Shown one piece after another: positions 4,723-8,550 of a stretch of 8,550 bases of DNA (its first letter is position 1; the number at the start of each line of letters is the position of its first letter). Source of the DNA: Gemmatimonadaceae bacterium (lineage in GTDB: Bacteria > Gemmatimonadota > Gemmatimonadetes > Gemmatimonadales > Gemmatimonadaceae); assembly GCA_019689955.1 (NCBI GenBank), contig JADGGM010000092.1, forward strand, positions 1-8,550. Reading direction: 5' to 3'. The notes under the pieces are model-generated. The model searched no databases and had not been told where the DNA came from. It saw nothing but the letters and a program-made list of their open reading frames with translations. The translations under genes were made by a program, and so were the position numbers.

Positions 4723-5558
4723 CCCGTCACCTCCGTGCCGTCGCCGTCCCAGGCGAGGATCTCGCCGCGCCCGAGCTCGGCCATGTCGCCGCTGAAGCGG
4801 CGGTAGCGCCCCGTGAGGTGCGCGTCGGTGACCGGGACCGCGTAGCGGGTGCGGAGGCTTCGGAGCGCCAGCGCGACGTGCGGGGGGCGGTAGGTGCAGG
4901 CGTACCGATAGCTCACGGGGATCGACACGGGTCCGAGTGCGACGATGGAGCCGCGCTTGTTGGAGCGGCCGGCATTCTCACCAACGGCGCCGAGGACGAA
5001 CAGGTTTCCGGCGATCATCCCCTCCCCGGCGTCCGGGCCCGTGTGGCCGCAGACCACGATGGTCCCGCGCCGCATCCGCGCCCCCGCGCGCGCCCCGGCG
5101 CTCCCGCGGACCACGATCTCGCCGCCGCGCATCCCCTTGGACGCGCCCAGGCGCGCCGCGCCGACTCCGTCGCCGGCGTTGCCCGTGATCTCGAGCACCC
5201 CCCCGGCCATCTCGAGCCCCGCGCCGTCACCGGCGTTCCCGAGCACGCGCAGCGTGCCGCCGGCCATGCGCGTACCGACGTAGCGCCCCACCGGGCCGTC
5301 GATCACCAGCTCCCCGGTGGTCATGCCGGCGCCGAGTGCGTCGATGCGGGACAGGTCACCCGTGAGGCGGATCGACGTGCTGCGGGAGCCGCGGACCTCG
5401 AAGAGCTCCCCGAGCTGGCGCTGGATCCGCCCCTCCCAGAGCGGGAGCGCGGCGATCTCCGACTCGCTCAGCGTGGCCAAGCGGTCGGGGGTGATGGAGT
5501 CGGCCTCGATGACCTGCTCGACCCGAGCTCGGAGCGTGAGCGCGATGGTGGTGGTCAC
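4719..5558 (-). CDS. fhcC: Formyltransferase/hydrolase complex subunit C (formylmethanofuran dehydrogenase subunit C homologue)
   Basis: FhcC is the structural beta-helix subunit of the bacterial formyltransferase/hydrolase complex FhcABCD, which transfers the formyl group from H4MPT to a methanofuran analogue and releases formate. It is homologous to archaeal FwdC/FmdC. The 279-residue product has the expected length. From about 78 to 205 it carries the repeated G-x2-M-x2-G-x-(L/I)-x-(V/I)-x-G-x2-G-x3-G pattern: MTTGELVIDGPVG, MAGGTLRVLGNAG, MAGGVLEITGNAG, MRGGEIVVRGSAG, MRRGTIVVCGHTG, MIAGNLFVLGAVG. This fold is shared with the C-terminal domain of glutamate synthase. The start is GTG 5558, with GGAGGG 4 bases upstream; a longer frame to ATG 5615 has no such support. 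It is first in the operon and its stop overlaps mch as ATGA. The fhcA, fhcB and fhcD genes are not in the window, unlike the fhcCDAB grouping familiar from Methylobacterium. Confidence 0.93.
   Translation of the reverse strand: MTTTIALTLRARVEQVIEADSITPDRLATLSESEIAALPLWEGRIQRQLGELFEVRGSRSTSIRLTGDLSRIDALGAGMTTGELVIDGPVGRYVGTRMAGGTLRVLGNAGDGAGLEMAGGVLEITGNAGDGVGAARLGASKGMRGGEIVVRGSAGARAGARMRRGTIVVCGHTGPDAGEGMIAGNLFVLGAVGENAGRSNKRGSIVALGPVSIPVSYRYACTYRPPHVALALRSLRTRYAVPVTDAHLTGRYRRFSGDMAELGRGEILAWDGDGTEVTG
4727..4734 (-). promoter_or_regulatory. Near-consensus Shine-Dalgarno for mch
   Basis: On the minus strand the sequence reads GGAGGTGA, almost the full anti-16S complement, with the GGAGG core 7 bases before ATG 4722. 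It lies in the last codons of fhcC and fixes the mch start. Confidence 0.85.
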
Positions 5559-5562
5559 GATG

Positions 5563-5568
5563 CCCTCC
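5563..5568 (-). promoter_or_regulatory. Shine-Dalgarno supporting the GTG start of fhcC
   Basis: On the minus strand GGAGGG precedes GTG 5558 by 4 bases. It favours this start over the upstream in-frame ATG at 5615, which would add 19 residues with no family resemblance. Confidence 0.65.
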
Positions 5569-5678
5569 GGGTGACCATCGGAGCTCCCGGCTGGTTGAGG
5601 GGTGAGAGCGCGCAAGAGCGTCCGTAAGACGGCGAAAGTAGCTCACGCGTCGGCATCAGGCCAGCAGGAACGACATCG

Positions 5679-5708
5679 ATTCTAGACATCAGACTGCTTA
5701 TCTGTTTA
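5679..5708 (-). promoter_or_regulatory. Candidate sigma70-type promoter for the fhcC-mch operon
   Basis: On the minus strand TAAACA (5708-5703; 4 of 6 matches to TTGACA) and TAGAAT (5684-5679; 5 of 6 matches to TATAAT) are 18 bases apart. This falls in the most AT-rich intergenic patch of the window, about 115 bases upstream of the fhcC start. The same 269-base divergent region (5559-5827) must also hold the promoter of the plus-strand export gene, for which I see no convincing hexamers. The match is by eye, and promoter consensus in this lineage is not well known to me. Confidence 0.35.
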
Positions 5709-5827
5709 CGTTGTTCTCCGAGCCGTCGCCGATACCATCGTGCCGGCCCGCTCCCATCCTTCCCATGCGCCCGGTGCACTTCGGCCGCCGCCGTGTATCT
5801 CGTCCCACCACTCCCCCACTCTCTCTG

Positions 5828-8509
5828 ATGGCCCGGTTGCTCGCGCGGTTCGCGACCGCGGGAATCGTGCTCTCCGCGTGCGTGTCGCCACTTCTGGCGC
5901 AGCGGCCCACGGCCGACCAGGCGCGGACCCTTCTCGAGACGCGGCCGGATCTCGTCGCCCAGCTCCGGGCGCGGCTTCTGGCCAGCGGGCTCACCCCCGA
6001 CCAGGTCCGAGCGCGGCTACGCGCTGAAGGGTACCCCGAGAATCTGTTGGACCCGTATCTCCCCAGCGGGATGGCGACGGCCGCGGACTCGGTGCCGAGC
6101 GCGGCCGTGTTCGACGCCATTCGCGCGCTCGGCGTGCTCGATTCCGCCGAAGTGGACTCGCTGCAGCCGCCCCCACTGGACTCGATCCAGCGGGAAGCGC
6201 GGCGGCTCCAGGGGATGCAGGTCGTCTGCGACTCGCTGTACACACCGATGACCGGTGCCCGGTCGTCGGGGGACAGTATCGCGCTCGACTCGCTGCTGGG
6301 AGATTCGGGCCAGCTGGGCAGTCCTCGCCCGCCGTCGTCGTACCTGCAGGGGGGCGTTGGGAGAGGGCAGCAACTCGTCTGCCGCTCGGCGGCGCGGATC
6401 GCCGTCCCCCCTCCGGACAGCGGGTTCGCGATCTTCGGGATGGACATGTTCGCCCGGCGCACGACCGAGTTCGACCCCAACCTCGGCGGGCCGGTCGACG
6501 AGAACTACCGGTTGGGGCCGGGCGACCGGCTGGTGCTGATCCTGACCGGGGACGTGGAGACCTCGTACGTGCTCGACGTCACCCGCGAGGGGTTCGTGGT
6601 GATCCCGCAGGTGGGGCAGCTCTACGTGGCGAACCTGACGTTGGCCGAGCTCAACGATCTGCTCTACAGCAGACTCGGCCGCGTCTATTCCGGCGTCCGG
6701 CGCGGCGCCGGAGCGACCACGCATTTCTCGGTGAGCGTGGCGCGGCTGCGGACCAACCAGATCTTCGTGTCCGGGGACGTCGTGGCCCCGGGGAGCTATC
6801 GGGTCTCGAGCGCCGGGACGGCGCTCACGGCGCTGTACGCGGCTGGCGGACCCACGGAGAACGGATCGCTCCGGCGCGTGGAGATCCGTCGTGGCGGGCA
6901 GGTGGTGGACGTGCTCGACGTCTACGACTATCTGCTCCACGGCGACGCCTCGCACGATCCGCGGCTGCAGTCGGGAGACATCGTGTTCGTCCCGGTGCAC
7001 GGCCCTCGCGTGCGCGTGGTGGGGGAGGTCGTGCGTCCGGGGACGTACGAGCTCAAGGCCGGGGAGTCGCTCGCGAGCGTCATTCAAGCCGCGGGCGGGT
7101 ACAAACCGACCGCGTCGCACGCCCGCATTCAGATCGAGCGGATCCTCCCCCCTGGCGAACGCGGTCCGGGGGGGCGCGACCGTGTCGTGATCGACGTGAG
7201 CGCGAGCGACGCGGAAGGGCGGGGGACGGACGGGACCGACGGCGCGGCGTCCGCGGTCCCCGTCGTGGCCGGGGACGTGGTGCGGATCTTCCCAGTGACC
7301 ACGCGCGTGCGCAACCGCATTCGCGTGCGCGGGGACGTGTGGCTCCCGGGGCAGCAGGGGTACGTCCCCGGGATGATGCTCTCCGACGCGATCAAGCGGG
7401 CGGGCGGAGTGAAGCCCGATGCGTATCTTGGCCAGGTTCTGGTGACTCGTTTTCGCCCTGATTCCACACCGATCCAGCTCCATGCAAGCTTCCGCGACAC
7501 GACGGGCGCGGTGGTGAACGACTTCCCGCTGCAAGAGGATGATGACATCCGGGTGTTCTCGGTCGCTGAATTTCGGCCGCAGCGGTACGTGGCGATCAGC
7601 GGGGCGGTGCGGAAGAGCGGGCGGGTGCGGTACCGGGACGGGATGACGTTGCGCGACCTGGTGTTGCTCGCGGGCGGGTTGCAGGAGAGCGCGTACCTGG
7701 CCGAGGCGGAGATCGCGCGGTTGCCGGAGAATCGCGCCGCGGGAGTGACGGCGACGACGATTCGTGTTCCGCTCGACTCGAGCTATCTCTTCGAGCGCGG
7801 CCCGAATGGTGAGTACCAGGGGCCTCCGGGGCTCCCCGCTCCGAGCGGTCCGGCGCCCGAGGTGCCGCTCAAGCCGTACGACAACGTGCTCATCCTGCGC
7901 CAGCCGAACTGGGAGCTACAGCGCACGGTGGTGGTGGCGGGGGAGGTGCGCTTCCCGGGGCGGTACACGCTCACGAACAAGATGGAGCGGTTGGCCGACG
8001 TGATCGAGCGGGCCGGTGGGTTCACGGCGTCGGCGTATCCGGGCGGGGTGACGTTCTATCGCCGGGAGGGACGGCTGGGGCGGATCGGCGTGGATCTGCC
8101 GCGGGTGATGAAGGACCCGAGCTTCCGGGACAATCTCATCATGGAGGACGGCGACTCGGTGTACATCCCGCCGTACGATGGGGTGGTGAACGTGACGGGG
8201 GAGGTGAACTCGCCTGGTGGCGTGGCGTACGTGCCGGGGAAGGACCTGGACTACTACGTGAGCGCCGCGGGGGGACCGAGCCGGCGAGCGGACATGAAGC
8301 GGGCGTACGTGCGGCAGCCGAACGGGAAGGTGGAGAGCGTACACCGGCACCTGCTGTGGCCGGACGGGGTGCCGAAGCCGGGGCCGGGGGGCGTGGTGTA
8401 CGTGCCGCAGCGGGACATGACGGGCAAGGGCACGTTCGCGCAGAGCTTACCTGTGATCGCGAGCGTGCTGGGGAGCTTGACGGCGGTGTTGGTGTTGATC
8501 AAGCGGTGA
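5828..8509 (+). CDS. Wza-type polysaccharide export protein with six SLBB domains
   Basis: The product is 893 residues from ATG 5828, much longer than E. coli Wza (about 380). Order: signal peptide (1-25); a helical, charged N-terminal part with GLTPDQVRARLRAEGYPENLL (55-74 region); a low-complexity stretch with Cys 134 and 185; a Poly_export (Wza N-terminal) domain at about 226-305 (YRLGPGDRLVLIL); then six SLBB repeats, each opening with V-x-G-x-V-x2-P-G or similar and ending in GD-x-V-x-(V/I)-P, near 312-390, 396-489, 498-578, 587-690, 700-781 and 787-860; and a C-terminal hydrophobic helix at 874-891. Such proteins form the outer-membrane channel for capsule or exopolysaccharide. The leader reads ARFATAGIVLSACVSPLLAQ: LSAC at 15-18 fits a lipobox, while LLAQ at 22-25 fits ordinary cleavage, so lipidation is possible but undecided. 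The start is chosen for the signal peptide; no Shine-Dalgarno precedes it, and ATG 5765 or TTG 5711 cannot be excluded. Confidence 0.9.
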   Translation: MARLLARFATAGIVLSACVSPLLAQRPTADQARTLLETRPDLVAQLRARLLASGLTPDQVRARLRAEGYPENLLDPYLPSGMATAADSVPSAAVFDAIRALGVLDSAEVDSLQPPPLDSIQREARRLQGMQVVCDSLYTPMTGARSSGDSIALDSLLGDSGQLGSPRPPSSYLQGGVGRGQQLVCRSAARIAVPPPDSGFAIFGMDMFARRTTEFDPNLGGPVDENYRLGPGDRLVLILTGDVETSYVLDVTREGFVVIPQVGQLYVANLTLAELNDLLYSRLGRVYSGVRRGAGATTHFSVSVARLRTNQIFVSGDVVAPGSYRVSSAGTALTALYAAGGPTENGSLRRVEIRRGGQVVDVLDVYDYLLHGDASHDPRLQSGDIVFVPVHGPRVRVVGEVVRPGTYELKAGESLASVIQAAGGYKPTASHARIQIERILPPGERGPGGRDRVVIDVSASDAEGRGTDGTDGAASAVPVVAGDVVRIFPVTTRVRNRIRVRGDVWLPGQQGYVPGMMLSDAIKRAGGVKPDAYLGQVLVTRFRPDSTPIQLHASFRDTTGAVVNDFPLQEDDDIRVFSVAEFRPQRYVAISGAVRKSGRVRYRDGMTLRDLVLLAGGLQESAYLAEAEIARLPENRAAGVTATTIRVPLDSSYLFERGPNGEYQGPPGLPAPSGPAPEVPLKPYDNVLILRQPNWELQRTVVVAGEVRFPGRYTLTNKMERLADVIERAGGFTASAYPGGVTFYRREGRLGRIGVDLPRVMKDPSFRDNLIMEDGDSVYIPPYDGVVNVTGEVNSPGGVAYVPGKDLDYYVSAAGGPSRRADMKRAYVRQPNGKVESVHRHLLWPDGVPKPGPGGVVYVPQRDMTGKGTFAQSLPVIASVLGSLTAVLVLIKR

Positions 8510-8521
8510 GGGGGGAACTCG

Positions 8522-8550
8522 TTGCTACGCGCGCCACGCTGGTTCGTTAA
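8522..8550 (+). CDS. Possible start of the next gene, cut by the window edge
   Basis: A purine-rich GAGGGGGGAA at 8508-8517 is followed after 4 bases by TTG at 8522, from which the frame stays open to the window end, giving only 9 complete codons (LRAPRWFV after the start). The spacing and the 12-base gap from the export gene fit an operon partner, but nothing about its function can be seen. A TTG start and so few codons make this tentative. Confidence 0.25.

Noticed and set aside
5698..6480. Minus-strand frame of 260 codons overlapping the start of the export gene
   Set aside because: Ser/Arg-rich with no domain, antisense to the signal peptide and N-terminal region of the export protein, and it would run across the probable operon promoter.
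6017..7534. Minus-strand frame of 505 codons opposite the export protein gene
   Set aside because: The plus strand encodes unmistakable Poly_export and SLBB repeats here; the opposite frame has no motif or ribosome site.
8356..8550. Plus-strand 64-codon frame at the right end, stopping at 8548-8550
   Set aside because: It overlaps the C-terminal coding region of the export protein in another frame and looks like a shadow; the GTGA overlap at 8506 gives only a 14-codon product.
1..8550. CRISPR array, tRNA, rRNA or insertion sequence
   Set aside because: I found no regularly spaced repeats, cloverleaf-like segment, transposase motif or terminal inverted repeats; the only repeats are the short ones listed.

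Overview
The window is very GC-rich bacterial chromosomal DNA, with G or C in most third codon positions, and it is densely coded. Its core is a set of genes for tetrahydromethanopterin (H4MPT)-linked one-carbon metabolism, the formaldehyde/formyl branch known from methylotrophic Proteobacteria, Planctomycetes and a few other bacteria, and shared with methanogens. With the style of the large SLBB export protein (helical N-terminal segment, six SLBB repeats) and the secreted-protein leaders, I would guess a member of Gemmatimonadota or a relative. This is an impression from sequence style, not a phylogenetic result.

Layout: (1) Bases 1-115, plus strand, hold the last 37 codons of a HisA-fold protein, probably the HisA-like protein that travels with H4MPT genes rather than histidine-pathway HisA. 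(2) Bases 116-188 are a short convergent spacer with a long GC-rich hairpin and a 15-bp tandem duplication. (3) Bases 189-5558, minus strand, look like one operon read right to left: fhcC (formyltransferase/hydrolase complex subunit C), mch (methenyl-H4MPT cyclohydrolase), a RimK/MptN-like ATP-grasp ligase, a CitG-like protein (Orf5 type), a 6-pyruvoyl-tetrahydropterin-synthase-family enzyme, and a secreted Met/His-rich protein resembling the copper monooxygenase PHM. Several junctions are 4-base stop/start overlaps or gaps under 30 bp, pointing to co-transcription and translational coupling. (4) Bases 5559-5827 are a divergent intergenic region with the most AT-rich DNA outside genes and a candidate promoter for the minus operon. 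(5) Bases 5828-8509, plus strand, encode a large outer-membrane polysaccharide export protein (Wza type) with six SLBB repeats. A further gene may begin at the right edge.

How the genes fit together: Mch converts methenyl-H4MPT to formyl-H4MPT, and the Fhc complex, of which only subunit C is encoded here, moves the formyl group to a methanofuran-type carrier and releases formate. The PTPS-family, ATP-grasp, CitG-like and HisA-like proteins are best read as cofactor-building enzymes for H4MPT or the methanofuran analogue. The last gene of the operon, the PHM-like copper protein, has no known link to this pathway and is the most unexpected item. The Wza-like gene belongs to a separate exopolysaccharide function transcribed in the opposite direction.
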